Shown: positions 25,919-36,079 of the stretch, one piece after another | Layout: each line of letters starts with the position of its first letter | Numbering within the stretch: the first letter of the stretch is position 1 | DNA from: Halieaceae bacterium MED-G27 | GTDB taxonomy: Bacteria; Pseudomonadota; Gammaproteobacteria; Pseudomonadales; Halieaceae | NCBI GenBank assembly: GCA_002456975.1 | Contig: NTKA01000014.1 | Span: forward strand, 1-38,900 | Length of the DNA stretch: 38,900 nucleotides | Direction: 5' to 3' | Made by a program: the position numbers and the translations under genes | Notes under the pieces: generated by a model | The model's input: the letters and a program-made list of their open reading frames with translations, nothing else | What the model was told of the DNA's origin: nothing | Database searches by the model: none

Positions 25919-26740
25919 ATGAAGGTCACTGGGTTATCAGGAGCATTGGGCGCTGAGATAACAGATTTTGATGTGATGGCAGCGGTGAGTTCTGGTGCTG
26001 AGCAAAACATCAGAGATTTGCTCAATCAGCATGAGGTTTTGTGCTTTCGTGATCAAACCGTTACCCCTGCTCAGCAGCGTGACCTCGCGTCGATATTCGG
26101 TCCGCTTCAGACGCATCCAGCCTACGGCACAGTTGACGGCTTGCCCGAGGTGATGCTCCTCGAAAGCACCGAAGAGAAGCCTTCTAAAATCGAGGTATGG
26201 CACTCGGATATGACGTTTCGTGAGCATCCGCCCTCAGTGACCGTGTTAAAGGGGGTCACGATTCCTCCGGTTGGCGGTGATACGCTGTTTGCCAGTATGA
26301 CGTCGGCCTATGACGGCCTATCTGCAGGCATGAAAGCCTATTTGGAGCCGCTATACGCGGCCCATGACTTCGCTCAAGGGTTCAAGGAGAGTCTGTCTGA
26401 GCCCGGTGGGCGCGAGCGCCTTAAGGATGCGCTCCACCACAATCCGCCTATTCGGCATCGAGTGATTCAGACTCATCCGGAAACCGGCAAGAAAGCGATT
26501 TTTGTGAACGCGTTGTTTACTTCGCATATCGAGGGTGTGTCGCAACTCGAATCCGACTCAATTTTACGATTCCTGTATCAGCACGTTGTCTTGCCTGAGT
26601 TCACCTGTCGTGTTCACTGGCAACAAAACAGCATCGTGATGTGGGATAACCGAAGCACGCAGCATAAGCCGGTGAATGACTTTTTACCTGCGCCGCGCGC
26701 GCTACACCGGGTTGTCAGTGAGGGCTTTGCCCCCTACTGA
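25919..26740 (+). CDS. TauD/TfdA family 2-oxoglutarate dioxygenase
   Basis: 273 residues. Begins with the typical LSGALGAEITDFDVMAAV; iron ligands in VWHSDMTFREHPPS (HxD) and the distal His in IVMWDNRSTQHKPVNDF, with Arg RALHRVVSEG for 2OG. GDTLFASMTSAYDGLSAGMKAYL and HPETGKKAIFVNALFTSHI are standard family blocks. Strong AGGAGGGGAG ribosome site ahead of the ATG. Substrate (sulfonate, aryloxyacid, other) not predictable. Its stop codon abuts the stop of the convergent symporter gene. Confidence 0.92.
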   Translation: MKVTGLSGALGAEITDFDVMAAVSSGAEQNIRDLLNQHEVLCFRDQTVTPAQQRDLASIFGPLQTHPAYGTVDGLPEVMLLESTEEKPSKIEVWHSDMTFREHPPSVTVLKGVTIPPVGGDTLFASMTSAYDGLSAGMKAYLEPLYAAHDFAQGFKESLSEPGGRERLKDALHHNPPIRHRVIQTHPETGKKAIFVNALFTSHIEGVSQLESDSILRFLYQHVVLPEFTCRVHWQQNSIVMWDNRSTQHKPVNDFLPAPRALHRVVSEGFAPY

Positions 26741-28174
26741 TTAGCCCTGAATCGAGCGCATATAGCTCTCGACTTCACGTTTCACAGACGGCGCAAACAG
26801 ATACAGTGCGATCAGGTTGGGAACCGAAATCAGGAAGACCATGGCGTCTGAGAAGTCGAGAACTGCCTTGAGTTCCAAAATACACCCAAGCACCAGAAAC
26901 GCACAGAATACCGTCTGGAATATGATGGTGCGTTTTTTTCCTACACCCACCAAGTAATGCCAGGCGGTTAGCCCGTAATAAGACCATGCCAGAGCACTCG
27001 AGAAGGCGAAGAGAATGGCTGCAACCGCGATCAGATAGGGTGACCAAGGCAAGTGGAATGCAAAGGCCGCGGAGGTGAGCTCGATGCCTGCTAGCTCACC
27101 ACCCATGAGTCCATTGGGTACCGCTGTTGTGAGAATGACGAGTGAACTCAAGGAACACACCACAACGGTATCTATAAATGGTTCTAGCAATGCGACTAGT
27201 CCCTCTGAGGCGGGGTCCTTGGTTTTAACAGCAGAATGCGCGATCGATGCTGAGCCCAGTCCCGCTTCATTTGAAAACAAAGCGCGCTGGAATCCAATAA
27301 TCATGGCTCCAAGCGCACCTCCTCCCATGGCATCCAAACCAAAGGCAGATTGCGCCGCGGTGGTAATAGCCGAGGGTATGTGCTGCCAGCTCATACTGAT
27401 CACAATCAAACAGCCAATGATGTAGATGGCGGCCATGAACGGAACTAGGACTGCGGCAGCTCTTGCAATTGATTGAATGCCACCAATGATTACGAATGCC
27501 ACGGTACCAGCCAAGGCGAGCCCAAATAGCAAACCGTGGTCAGCAAGCACGCTCGACTCACCGCCTGTAATAGTTAGCATTTGAGCAAAGGCTTGGTTTG
27601 ACTGAAACATATTGCCGATACCCAAACAGCCGATCACTAGCGCAGCCGCGTAGCTAGCACCCAAAATGCGTCCTATTCTTGGTTTGTCTCGCTCGTTGAA
27701 GTAGGCATCGAGGTAAAACATTGGTCCACCCGACACACTCCCGTCAGGATTCACTCGTCGGTATTTAACACCAAGCGTGCACTCGATGAGTTTGGTGGAC
27801 ATCGACAGAATGCCGGCCAGAAAGATCCAGAATGCGGCGCCCGCACCACCAATGGTAATTGCTACAGCAACTCCACCAATATTACCGACCCCCACAGTCC
27901 CGGATACTGCGGTCGAAAGCGCCTGAAAGTGACTGATCTGACCCTCAGCGCCGTCATCCTTGTAATCCCCTCGGATGTGGCGAATCGCGAGCCAAAACCC
28001 TCGGACGTTAATGAACCTAAAATAAAAGGTGAAGAAGAGCGCGCCCACTGCGAGCCACATGACGATCAGCGGTACTTGTTGCCCCCCAATGGGCACAGCG
28101 AAAAATACAAAACTTGAGAGCGCTGCGGAGATTGGCGCCATGATCGATTCGATAGATTCCGCGATGGTATTCAT
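26741..28174 (-). CDS. Alanine/glycine:cation symporter (AgcS family)
   Basis: 477 residues with about ten membrane helices. Family signatures: LFFTFYFRFINVRGFWLAIRHI, quoted by its FRFINVRGF core, SHFQALSTAVSGTVGVGNIGGVAVAI (the N-terminal signature), FWIFLAGILSMSTKLIECTLGVKYR, and RALFSNEAGLGSASIAHSAVKT. Sodium- or proton-coupled uptake of alanine or glycine across the inner membrane. Divergent from the FAD oxidoreductase across a 229-base gap. Glycine is also the product of the tdh-kbl pair further on. Confidence 0.94.
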   Translation of the reverse strand: MNTIAESIESIMAPISAALSSFVFFAVPIGGQQVPLIVMWLAVGALFFTFYFRFINVRGFWLAIRHIRGDYKDDGAEGQISHFQALSTAVSGTVGVGNIGGVAVAITIGGAGAAFWIFLAGILSMSTKLIECTLGVKYRRVNPDGSVSGGPMFYLDAYFNERDKPRIGRILGASYAAALVIGCLGIGNMFQSNQAFAQMLTITGGESSVLADHGLLFGLALAGTVAFVIIGGIQSIARAAAVLVPFMAAIYIIGCLIVISMSWQHIPSAITTAAQSAFGLDAMGGGALGAMIIGFQRALFSNEAGLGSASIAHSAVKTKDPASEGLVALLEPFIDTVVVCSLSSLVILTTAVPNGLMGGELAGIELTSAAFAFHLPWSPYLIAVAAILFAFSSALAWSYYGLTAWHYLVGVGKKRTIIFQTVFCAFLVLGCILELKAVLDFSDAMVFLISVPNLIALYLFAPSVKREVESYMRSIQG

Positions 28175-28403
28175 TGTTTCGCCCCAGATGCTTTATTGCA
28201 GGATACACGATCGATCGCGAGGCGGCGGCTCTATCGCTTTTGGTTGCTCCCAACGCCAGATAGGCATCCATCTCAAAGTAGTTGAGATGCGTATAGAGGC
28301 AAGACTTTTGAGGCGGACGTCGGAAGCGCTTCCCGTCGAGCGTAGATATTGAATGGTTGAGAAGAGCCGCTCTTTCGCTGCCAGCTCTATACAAGGACAG
28401 GCA

Positions 28404-29513
28404 ATGCCACAGGCAAAACAGAAATTAGTCATTATTGGGATGGGCGATACTGGCGTTCTCTGTGCTGTGCGCTTATCGCGCCAATTCGATGTTACAGCCA
28501 TCACCACCAAGACTAGCCTTGTTAGTGGTCAGGAGTTGGGAATGCGATTAACCAACCCTGCATGGTGGCGGAAGCACTACAAGATTTCCTTACAGCGCTA
28601 TCGTCGTTTGCAGGGAGTTCGGCTAGTCCATGGCCGCGCCGAGTCCATCGATATTGTCAGCCAGCATGTCGAAGTTCAGTTGGCTTATGGCGAGGCGTCG
28701 AGTGTTCCTTATGATTACCTCTTAATTGCATCAGGTGCTAGCAATGGCTTTTGGCGAAACGACCGAATCAGCAGTGACGATGAAATAGAGGCGGGTATCG
28801 AGACCAATGCCGAGCGCTTGCGAAACGCAAGAAAAATCGATGTTGTAGGCGGTGGCCCAAGTGCTGTCAGTGTGGCATTAAACACAGCACGTCAATTTCC
28901 CGAGTCAACCGTTGCTCTGCATTTTTCAGGTCAGAAGTTGCTCCGCGGCTATCACGCCCTGACCCAGGATTACTATGCGCATGCCCTCGAGCAGGCAGGC
29001 GTCAAAGTGCACCCTAATCGGCGAGCCCTGTTGGCTGACCATCAAATCGATCAATTAGGATCGGGGCAGCTGACCTTTGGAGATGGTGCCGTGGTGGAGT
29101 CTGATGCCATTGTCTGGGCTATCGGGCGAATGCGGCCTCATTCGGACTTTTTACCCGATGAGTTACTCGACGAGCAGGGCTTCGTAGTGACAGATCTTAC
29201 GCTTCAAGTCTCCGGACAAAACAACTTATTTGCCATCGGTGACGTGGCTGCCACGGATCCGCTACGCAGCTCAGCACGCAATTGGGCGTATCGAGTGCTA
29301 GCCCATAATCTCGGACGATGTGCCAAGGGCAAGGAGCCCAATCGTATGTTCAGACCACCGAGCCATCGCTGGGGCTCAGTCGTCGGTCCCCAAGACGATG
29401 GTCTTCGCATTCACAGCCAGTCTGGTGGGATCCAGCGGCTGACACGCCGCTTGGTCGACCGCTTACTGTTGCCGTTGGTCGTTAGGCGCATCATTTATCG
29501 CGGGGTGGATTGA
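28404..29513 (+). CDS. FAD-dependent pyridine-nucleotide oxidoreductase (NDH-2/AIF-like)
   Basis: About 369 residues from ATG 28404 (AAGGA six bases upstream); the frame is open upstream to 28353 but without a ribosome site. FAD-binding motif KLVIIGMGDTGVLCAVRL, NAD(P)H-binding motif KIDVVGGGPSAVSVALNTA, and the second FAD motif NNLFAIGDVAATD. DYLLIASGAS is also typical. The active-site CxxC of disulfide reductases is absent, so it is more like AIF/FSP1 or NADH:quinone-type enzymes. It ends convergent with the DUF1295 gene. Physiological acceptor unknown. Confidence 0.9.
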   Translation: MPQAKQKLVIIGMGDTGVLCAVRLSRQFDVTAITTKTSLVSGQELGMRLTNPAWWRKHYKISLQRYRRLQGVRLVHGRAESIDIVSQHVEVQLAYGEASSVPYDYLLIASGASNGFWRNDRISSDDEIEAGIETNAERLRNARKIDVVGGGPSAVSVALNTARQFPESTVALHFSGQKLLRGYHALTQDYYAHALEQAGVKVHPNRRALLADHQIDQLGSGQLTFGDGAVVESDAIVWAIGRMRPHSDFLPDELLDEQGFVVTDLTLQVSGQNNLFAIGDVAATDPLRSSARNWAYRVLAHNLGRCAKGKEPNRMFRPPSHRWGSVVGPQDDGLRIHSQSGGIQRLTRRLVDRLLLPLVVRRIIYRGVD

Positions 29514-29522
29514 GGTGCTGAA

Positions 29523-30389
29523 CTAGTTGCGCGGAGGGAGCGGTAGAAACCCCGATACAGCTTTCATGTGGTCCCCATAGTTGGGTCTGCGTTCAAGGCT
29601 GCGCTTATCGATCATGGGTATGCTCGCCGCAAGAAACATGATCAACATGGCGATGGCTCCCGGTGTGATCCACAACCAGCTTTCAGGTCGAGCTGCCAAT
29701 CCGAACAGCATGAGGCCGAACCAGAACAACCATTCTCCAAAATAGTTGGGATGGCGGGAATAACGCCATAGACCCTGCGCCATGATTTCCCCTTCTTGAC
29801 AAGTTTTAAGGAAGCGATGGAGCTGAATATCCGAGACGAGGGAAATGAGGACAGCGAGCAGAGTGAGTAGTGCCGCCAGCCAATCCAGCGCGTTGACTTC
29901 GCGTGCGGGCATCGCAACTGCCGCATAGATTGGTAGGCAAGCGAGAAATACGATTGCTGTAGGAAATAGATGAATCGCTGAAAAATCAGCCAAGATATCA
30001 AGGCGTCCAGCACCCTGTTTAATGGGACCATAGCGCCAGTCCTCGTGATGAAGGCCCGGCCAGAATTTTGCCCAATTGGTAGTCAAGCGGACACCCCACA
30101 GCCACACCACAACAACAACCAACCAACGTCGGGTCAGATCGACGTCGTTAGCAGGTGAGGCCATAGCCCAATACAGTGCAATGAGTGGCGGGATAACGCT
30201 CCAATACGCGTCGTAGAAGCTGGAGTTTTTATAACCTCTGCTAAATAAGAAAATGACCACTGTGGCCAGCAAGTCAGCCCACAACACGTCCCACACTAGA
30301 GAGCCGTCAAGCACATACAGAAGGATTCCCGCAGCCGCGAGGGTAATTAGGTATGCGACGGTAATATGCAGTAGATCTTTGGTGTTCAT
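29523..30389 (-). CDS. DUF1295 / steroid 5-alpha-reductase-like membrane protein
   Basis: 288 residues with several membrane helices. The diagnostic C-terminal block is present: FLKTCQEGEIMAQGLWRYSR then HPNYFGEWLFWFGLMLFGL, and RRPNYGDHMKAVSGFLP at the end. The middle YWSVIPPLIALYWAM and WGVRLTTNWAKFWPG, YGPIKQ are also typical of DUF1295. Such proteins resemble NAD(P)H-dependent steroid reductases or isoprenylcysteine methyltransferases; the substrate is not known. Confidence 0.88.
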   Translation of the reverse strand: MNTKDLLHITVAYLITLAAAGILLYVLDGSLVWDVLWADLLATVVIFLFSRGYKNSSFYDAYWSVIPPLIALYWAMASPANDVDLTRRWLVVVVVWLWGVRLTTNWAKFWPGLHHEDWRYGPIKQGAGRLDILADFSAIHLFPTAIVFLACLPIYAAVAMPAREVNALDWLAALLTLLAVLISLVSDIQLHRFLKTCQEGEIMAQGLWRYSRHPNYFGEWLFWFGLMLFGLAARPESWLWITPGAIAMLIMFLAASIPMIDKRSLERRPNYGDHMKAVSGFLPLPPRN

Positions 30390-30459
30390 GGAATGTACCT
30401 GCGGGATTCTTAAGTGGCTGTAATGCTAATCTAGATAGTCCAGATGAAATGATTATCGC

Positions 30460-30831
30460 TCAATGATCCGCCGCGTAGTGGTCGGCGCCCAAAAAATGTA
30501 GGGAGACGTAGGGCTCCTCGCCGACTACCCAGCTGTCATGGGGTGTTGAAGAGACGTAAAAAAGGTCTCCAGCGCGCATTTCAATCGGCGCTTCACCTTC
30601 GACAGCCGCAGTTGCGCAACCCGATATTACCAGCCCAAGGTGTTCTACCCGGCAGAACGCCTCGCCCTGCGCGGCACCGACGTCGCTTGACCACCGCCAT
30701 CCAGGTTGGTAAGTCGCCCTGCCAATCGTCATTCCGCCCAGGTGAATGATTTCAAACTTCCCTCTGTCGAATTCACGGATTTCATCGGGCTGCTCAAATC
30801 GTTTGAGGATGACGTCGGGGCTAGGAATCAT
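30460..30831 (-). CDS. Cupin-domain protein
   Basis: 123 residues forming one small beta-barrel: FEIIHLGGMTIGRATYQPGWRWS, FCRVEHLGLVISGCATAAVEGEAPIEMRAGDLFYVSSTPHD, cited by its HLG and GDLFYV turns, then VSLHFLGADHYAADH. Candidate metal ligands are His in EHLG and HDSW, but the first canonical cupin motif (GxxxHxH) is weak, so metal binding is uncertain. Convergent/unlinked neighbours give no functional hint. It starts ahead of a 195-base divergent gap. Confidence 0.78.
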   Translation of the reverse strand: MIPSPDVILKRFEQPDEIREFDRGKFEIIHLGGMTIGRATYQPGWRWSSDVGAAQGEAFCRVEHLGLVISGCATAAVEGEAPIEMRAGDLFYVSSTPHDSWVVGEEPYVSLHFLGADHYAADH

Positions 30832-31026
30832 GATTTTATTATCTCGGGATCGATGGGCTTAGTTCAGTCGCTTGAGTAAAACCGCGATATTAGTCGTTGT
30901 CGACAAGTTTGTTGAGGGAATGTTTCACGTGGTTATCTGGCGTATCGTAGTCAGACGGTGACAGACCAATATCAAAGTCAGTCGCGGGCACATTCATTCT
31001 CAACAAACAACTTGAGGTCAACGTTG

Positions 31027-31311
31027 ATGAGTTCAGATGCATTAAGGAACCGGGTCGGGCTATTGATCGCTTGGCTCAATTTCGTATTGCTGATGGCCTG
31101 CGTATTAAAGTTTATACCGGTTGCGCTCTGGAAACTTGAAAATCTCAAGTGGATAGATATCGGGAACGCTGGATTTTCTAGTCAGGCCGAACAACAAGCT
31201 TGGGCGCTAGATTTGATCTCAGATACCCATCTGATTCTCCTCGTTTGGTTAAGCGTGGGCTTACTCAACCGGTGGTTCTCGGGTCGCGCGTGGTGGCGTC
31301 CCTGGCGTTAA
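31027..31311 (+). CDS. Small membrane protein of unknown function
   Basis: 94 residues from ATG 31027, which has TTGAGG about 9 bases upstream; the open frame begins at 30958 but that earlier start lacks a ribosome site. Two hydrophobic segments (about residues 11-32, LLIAWLNFVLLMACVLKFI, and 68-86, LILLVWLSVGLLNRWF) suggest two membrane helices with an acidic-to-neutral loop between. No family recognised. Confidence 0.6.
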   Translation: MSSDALRNRVGLLIAWLNFVLLMACVLKFIPVALWKLENLKWIDIGNAGFSSQAEQQAWALDLISDTHLILLVWLSVGLLNRWFSGRAWWRPWR

Positions 31312-31533
31312 CTCCCTCGCTTGGATCGCTTGCAAGCCTCTTGCGTATTAACGTTATCTGATCAGCGTTGTGCTCCACGGGGTCAAATCGATGCGCGCGC
31401 TGTTGTGATTGTTCATTCAGTGCTGTTTGAGAGGTTGGGAATAAGTCGTTAGGAGCAGAATGTTTACTGATACTATGACGCCTGCTTCTGCTGCTGTTAT
31501 TTCAAAGATGCCCGTAATTTGAGCTGGGGTTAA

Positions 31534-33198
31534 ATGTCTAAGCGGTTTCCATTGCTGTACTTGCTTCCTAGTTTGGTTCTTTTCCTGGGGATTTTGAATA
31601 TCGTCACGGAATTAGATCGTGTTGCTGATCGGGCCAATGCGACCTTCGAGCGCAACTTTAAGCGGGATGCCATGCGCCGAGAGGGCATGAGAAATATCTT
31701 AACAAGCGATGTCCGGGAGTTTGTGGCTGAGTCACTGACCAGCGCTGCATCGATTGATTTCGCGGCTAATATCGGGAGTGACTTAACACTACTGGAAGCC
31801 GCTTTTGAGCCTCTGAACTTGCATCTGAATGATCCTCGATATCAGTTCTTTCGGGTGTTGCTGATAGAAATGCCATTGGACCAGCCAGCCGCCAGAATTG
31901 TACGTCGAGTCTATCCCAGCGATACCCTTGTCGAGGGAGTGGACATCAGTAGTCACCCGGCGCTGCTCAATTTTGATGCTAGCGCAATGAAACCGTTTGC
32001 TTCATCAAACTATATTTCCATGTTTAATGCAGATCCCATCTTGGCTATCGATGAATCTCAGCCCGTCGTGTTACGACGACTTATGCTGACGCCAGGCACC
32101 ATGGAAGACTCTGGCTGGTTTCTGGTCATTAGTGCAGGCCTGTCGGCGATGCATCGATCAATCGATTATGTCGGCAGTGGTATGTTGGATGGCGCCACGC
32201 AGATTTTAGTGAAGACCTACCAGCCGGGCACTGATCGCTGCATGTTTGTCTATGAGGTCAGGGTTGGCCCGCGTGGCTGCGACCATCCAATCGATGCGGG
32301 TTTTAAAGGCTATCAAACAGCCAACACGACAGCGGATGGGGATATTCGCGTTGTGTCGGATTACTTGCCGACGCCTACCTATCGCTCGCTGCAAGAAGTC
32401 GCAGATGCGCTGCCAAGCCGCTGGTTCATCACTCTGCCTATTCTCGCTGCGTTTCTTCTGTTCTTTGGCATCCTGTTTTCTCAGAATCGGCGACAGGCCT
32501 TGAATGAGCAACTGCGTGCGACGCAGCAGTCACTCGATGATAGTTATGCTCTCTCGGTCTCTGTTTTCGAGACGATGACGACACGATTGAATGGTATGGT
32601 GGAGTTTGCGTGGAGCATGTATGAGCGTGATCCAGACGGTGCTGAAGGTCGATACTATCGTCTTGCTGCTCAGGATTTTGCCGAGACCTGGTTAAACCTC
32701 GATAAACTTTATCTCTCTGAAGACAGAAACGTCGAAGCGTTGAATATCCCTAACTGGGAAATGTTCAGCAGAGATCGTATTGCGCTAATTGCAGACCGAA
32801 CGCTAAAGGCGGCAACGACAGATTCGGATGTCGACGTGCGCCTCTTGATTGATCACGAACTTCCTGAAGAAATTCCCTGCTCAGGGTATTGGTTTGCGGC
32901 CGCTTTGGTAGGCGCGATTATCGCCTCCGGAGAGACCACAGAGGCCGGTTTCATCGAGGTGCGAGTGTGGGCAGAGGAGCGTGATAGCAGCGTTATCGAG
33001 GTTTGTTTCAGTGTGCACGATACCGGTATTGGTTGGACGCTGATGGCGCCAGAACCGGCGAATGGCGAGGTGGCTGTCGAAGAGTCCGAAGCGGTTGTTT
33101 GTCTTAAGGTAATTGTTGAAAAAACATCAGTTGAATTAGTTGCAGAGCATTTGTCACCCACCCGAAACGAGCATAGCTTTCGGGTTATCGCTTCCTAA
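31534..33198 (+). CDS. Membrane histidine-kinase-like protein, probably degenerate
   Basis: 554 residues. N-terminal helix (about 5-23), a large extracytoplasmic sensor (about 30-300), a second helix ITLPILAAFLLFFGILFS (about 302-319), then a cytoplasmic coiled segment and an ATPase-like domain. The helix that should carry the phospho-His (LSVSVFETMTTRLNGMVEF) has no His, and the N box is absent; only the G1-like VHDTGIGW remains. So autophosphorylation looks unlikely and it may work as a signalling scaffold or receptor. No response regulator lies next to it. Downstream is tdh, but 176 bases away. Confidence 0.72.
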   Translation: MSKRFPLLYLLPSLVLFLGILNIVTELDRVADRANATFERNFKRDAMRREGMRNILTSDVREFVAESLTSAASIDFAANIGSDLTLLEAAFEPLNLHLNDPRYQFFRVLLIEMPLDQPAARIVRRVYPSDTLVEGVDISSHPALLNFDASAMKPFASSNYISMFNADPILAIDESQPVVLRRLMLTPGTMEDSGWFLVISAGLSAMHRSIDYVGSGMLDGATQILVKTYQPGTDRCMFVYEVRVGPRGCDHPIDAGFKGYQTANTTADGDIRVVSDYLPTPTYRSLQEVADALPSRWFITLPILAAFLLFFGILFSQNRRQALNEQLRATQQSLDDSYALSVSVFETMTTRLNGMVEFAWSMYERDPDGAEGRYYRLAAQDFAETWLNLDKLYLSEDRNVEALNIPNWEMFSRDRIALIADRTLKAATTDSDVDVRLLIDHELPEEIPCSGYWFAAALVGAIIASGETTEAGFIEVRVWAEERDSSVIEVCFSVHDTGIGWTLMAPEPANGEVAVEESEAVVCLKVIVEKTSVELVAEHLSPTRNEHSFRVIAS

Positions 33199-33374
33199 CC
33201 TTTCTTTCCTTATGAAGGCCCAGCGGGGTTAGCCCGATGGCGAGGTTCCGCTTGCCGCATTGATCACTTCAAGCTGTTTGTAGAGCAAAAGCTGTTTGGA
33301 TCGCTCGATGCTTGTCATCCGACTTTGTCCAACTAGCGAACAATTGATGTTGAGTGTCGAAGAGTGTCTCCATC

Positions 33375-34409
33375 ATGAAAGCCTTGGTGAAAAAGAGAGC
33401 GGAGGAAGGGCTCTGGTTAGAGGATGTGCCCATTCCCGAAATTTCAGGAAACGATGTCCTGATTAAAGTCCACAAAACCGCAATCTGTGGCACCGATGTT
33501 CATATTTATAACTGGGATGATTGGGCGCAGAAAATGATCCCCGTCCCAATGACAAGCGGTCATGAATTCGCGGGTGAAATCGTTGAACTTGGCAGCAATG
33601 TAACGGGGCTACAGATCGGTGATATTGTGTCGGGTGAGGGTCACGTGGTGTGTGGTCGCTGTCGTAATTGCCTCGCAGGCCGCTTGCATTTATGCCCCAA
33701 TACATTGGGTGTTGGCGTTAATCGTGATGGGGCATTCGCGGAGTATGTGGCCATCCCGGCTACCAATGTATTTCGGCCTAATGTTTATATTCCAAGCGAC
33801 CTACTCAGTATCTTTGATCCCTTCGGTAATGCTGTGCACACTGCGTTGTCGTTTAACATGGTGGGTGAAGATGTCATCATCACCGGCGCCGGCCCCATCG
33901 GAATCATGGCCGCTATGGTGGCCGGCCACTGCGGTGCTCGCAATGTGATTCTCACTGACGTTAACGAGTATCGTCTCGACTTAGCGAAGCGCATCGTACC
34001 CAAGGTACAGCCGATTAATGTCGCGAAGCAGCAAATCACCCGAAGCTTTATGGAAAGCTTGGGAATACTCGAGGGCTTTGATGTCTGCCTCGAAATGTCC
34101 GGGTCGCCTATGGCGTTTCGCGATGTGCTCGACAAGATGATCAACGGCGGCAATATCGCCATGCTCGGACTGATGCCAGACGATACCGGCATTGCCTGGA
34201 CCGATGTGGTCTTCAAAGGCCTGAATATCAAGGGCATCTATGGGCGAGAGATGTATGAGACTTGGTACAAGATGGTAATGATGGTGCAGAGCGGTCTGCC
34301 TGTTGAGCGGATTATCACGCATCGATTGCACTATACCGAGTTCCAAGAGGGCTTCGACATTATGCGCTCGGGACAATCCGGGAAAATAATTCTCAACTGG
34401 AAAGATTGA
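33375..34409 (+). CDS. tdh: L-threonine 3-dehydrogenase
   Basis: 344 residues from ATG 33375; the canonical start MKALVKK supports this over GTG 33354. Zinc-dependent medium-chain dehydrogenase oxidising L-threonine to 2-amino-3-ketobutyrate with NAD+. Catalytic zinc ligands Cys38, His63 and Glu64 ([24 protein letters not shown]); structural zinc cysteines 93, 96, 99 and 107 ([16 protein letters not shown]); NAD-binding [14 protein letters not shown]. coli numbering coincides at Cys38. Followed 1 base later by kbl, the classical operon. Confidence 0.97.
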   Translation: MKALVKKRAEEGLWLEDVPIPEISGNDVLIKVHKTAICGTDVHIYNWDDWAQKMIPVPMTSGHEFAGEIVELGSNVTGLQIGDIVSGEGHVVCGRCRNCLAGRLHLCPNTLGVGVNRDGAFAEYVAIPATNVFRPNVYIPSDLLSIFDPFGNAVHTALSFNMVGEDVIITGAGPIGIMAAMVAGHCGARNVILTDVNEYRLDLAKRIVPKVQPINVAKQQITRSFMESLGILEGFDVCLEMSGSPMAFRDVLDKMINGGNIAMLGLMPDDTGIAWTDVVFKGLNIKGIYGREMYETWYKMVMMVQSGLPVERIITHRLHYTEFQEGFDIMRSGQSGKIILNWKD

Positions 34410-34410
34410 T

Positions 34411-35601
34411 ATGAGTTACCAATCAGCAAGGGCGAGCTTTGCAACTGAAATTGAGGAAATTCGATCAGCAGGCTTGTGGAAGACCGAACGAGTGATTGCA
34501 TCGGATCAGAAAAACGGCATTACACTCGAGGATGGCTCGAATGTCGTGAATATGTGCGCGAACAACTATTTGGGTCTCGCGAATAACCAGGAGGTCATGC
34601 AGGCTGCCAGCGACAGTCTTTCCAAGTGGGGCTTCGGCGCGGCATCGGTGAGATTCATCTGTGGTACGCAGGGTATTCATAAGACACTAGAGCAACGCGT
34701 TAGCCAGTTTCTTGGTACGGAAGATACCATCCTCTATGCAGCTTGCTTCGATGCCAACACGGGCCTGTTTGAAACTATTCTGGGTCCGGAAGATGCTGTG
34801 ATCTCCGATGAGTTGAATCACGCCTCGATCATCGATGGGGTTCGGCTCTGTAAGGCTAGTCGCTATCGTTACAAGAATAACGACATGGGTGATCTTGAGA
34901 CTCAGCTTAAGGCTGCGCGAGAGGCTGGGGCACGTCGAATATTGATCACTACCGATGGTGTTTTTTCGATGGATGGCACCATTGCACAGCTTGATAAGAT
35001 TTGCGATATAGCCGATCAATACGATGCTATGGTTCACCACGACGACTGTCACGCCACTGGATTTGTGGGCGCCAAAGGCAGAGGCGTTCACGAATACTGT
35101 GATGTTATGGATCGCGTTGACATCATCACGGGAACGTTCGGTAAGGCTCTGGGCGGCGGCTCTGGAGGGTTCACGGCAGCTAGGCAGGAAATTGTTGATT
35201 TGCTTCGCCAACGATCGCGGCCTTATCTGTTTTCGAATACGCTCGCTCCAGCAATTTGTGCAGCTTCTTTGAAAGTACTCGATATGCTCGAGGCATCCAC
35301 CGAACTTCGCGATCGTCTCGAGGCCAATACGCACTATTTCAGACAGCGCATGCAGGAAAATGGCTTTGCTGTTCCGGAGGGTGATCATCCTATTGTTCCC
35401 GTGATGCTGGGCGATGCGGTATTGGCTCAAAAAATGTCGGAAAGACTGTTGGAGCTTGATATTTATGCCATCGGCTTCTTCTTCCCGGTGGTGCCAAAGG
35501 GAAAGGCACGAATCCGTGTACAGATTTCTGCAGGGCATACGCGAGACGATCTCGATCGAGCCGTTAGTGCATTTGTTCAGGCAAGTCGAGAGCTGACTTA
35601 A
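34411..35601 (+). CDS. kbl: 2-amino-3-ketobutyrate CoA ligase (glycine C-acetyltransferase)
   Basis: 396 residues, standard length. PLP enzyme that splits 2-amino-3-ketobutyrate with CoA to glycine and acetyl-CoA. The PLP lysine is Lys245 in [46 protein letters not shown] and [19 protein letters not shown] are family blocks. Works directly on the unstable product of Tdh, which explains the 1-base spacing. Stop at 35599-35601. Confidence 0.97.
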   Translation: MSYQSARASFATEIEEIRSAGLWKTERVIASDQKNGITLEDGSNVVNMCANNYLGLANNQEVMQAASDSLSKWGFGAASVRFICGTQGIHKTLEQRVSQFLGTEDTILYAACFDANTGLFETILGPEDAVISDELNHASIIDGVRLCKASRYRYKNNDMGDLETQLKAAREAGARRILITTDGVFSMDGTIAQLDKICDIADQYDAMVHHDDCHATGFVGAKGRGVHEYCDVMDRVDIITGTFGKALGGGSGGFTAARQEIVDLLRQRSRPYLFSNTLAPAICAASLKVLDMLEASTELRDRLEANTHYFRQRMQENGFAVPEGDHPIVPVMLGDAVLAQKMSERLLELDIYAIGFFFPVVPKGKARIRVQISAGHTRDDLDRAVSAFVQASRELT

Positions 35602-35683
35602 CAGCAGGTCGGATTCCGTGTCTGGTTAAACGCGCTGGCGTTCATCCGCTTAGTGAGTCAGTGACTGTCTCGAGGCGGGGCGG

Positions 35684-35851
35684 TTAATTGATCATTATGT
35701 TCGCTTTGCTCGGTTTATTCGTTTGCTCTTCGCGGAACTCGAAGAGTTTTTGTTGGGGCAGTGAACCGGAGAAGGTCGCCACAACCCCTGAAAACCCAGC
35801 AAGTGTGATAGCAACCTGTGCTATCGCAATTAATATTTGCTGATCGATCAT
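35684..35851 (-). pseudogene. Short membrane-protein fragment with an LAGFSGVV motif
   Basis: From ATG 35851 the frame reads MIDQQILIAIAQVAITLAGF then SGVVATFSGSLPQQ and ends after about 55 residues. The helix with LAGFSGVVA followed by a charged stretch is the usual beginning of a family of small bacterial membrane proteins of about 150 residues or more, so this looks like a decayed N-terminal remnant. The frame is also open upstream to 36028 but that part is not protein-like. No clear ribosome site. Confidence 0.4.
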
Positions 35852-36053
35852 GGGGTTGGTACCGGAGGCCGGTAACGTATCTATATTTAGCCCTTCTGCT
35901 AAGCCATATGCAGCAATGGTTTCAGCGTGGTATTGTACAAATATCCACCAATATTGTCCAAAATGTTGTCCAAAGTTTCTGTATAGCTGAGCAGAAATAC
36001 CCCCCCGGGGAGGCAGAACTCTTATCACTGTCGCAGTAGTTACCCGCCAGACA

Positions 36054-36079
36054 CATTAGAAACCAATTTGAAAAAAGGT
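36054..36079 (+). repeat. Imperfect repeat, copy 1
   Basis: CATTAGAAACCAATTTGAAA and six more bases. It matches 36659-36684 in most positions, the differences being mainly A/G exchanges (AAACCAATTTG against AAGCCGGTTTG). It lies upstream of the NTF2-like gene, copy 2 just after it. Meaning unknown. Confidence 0.45.
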
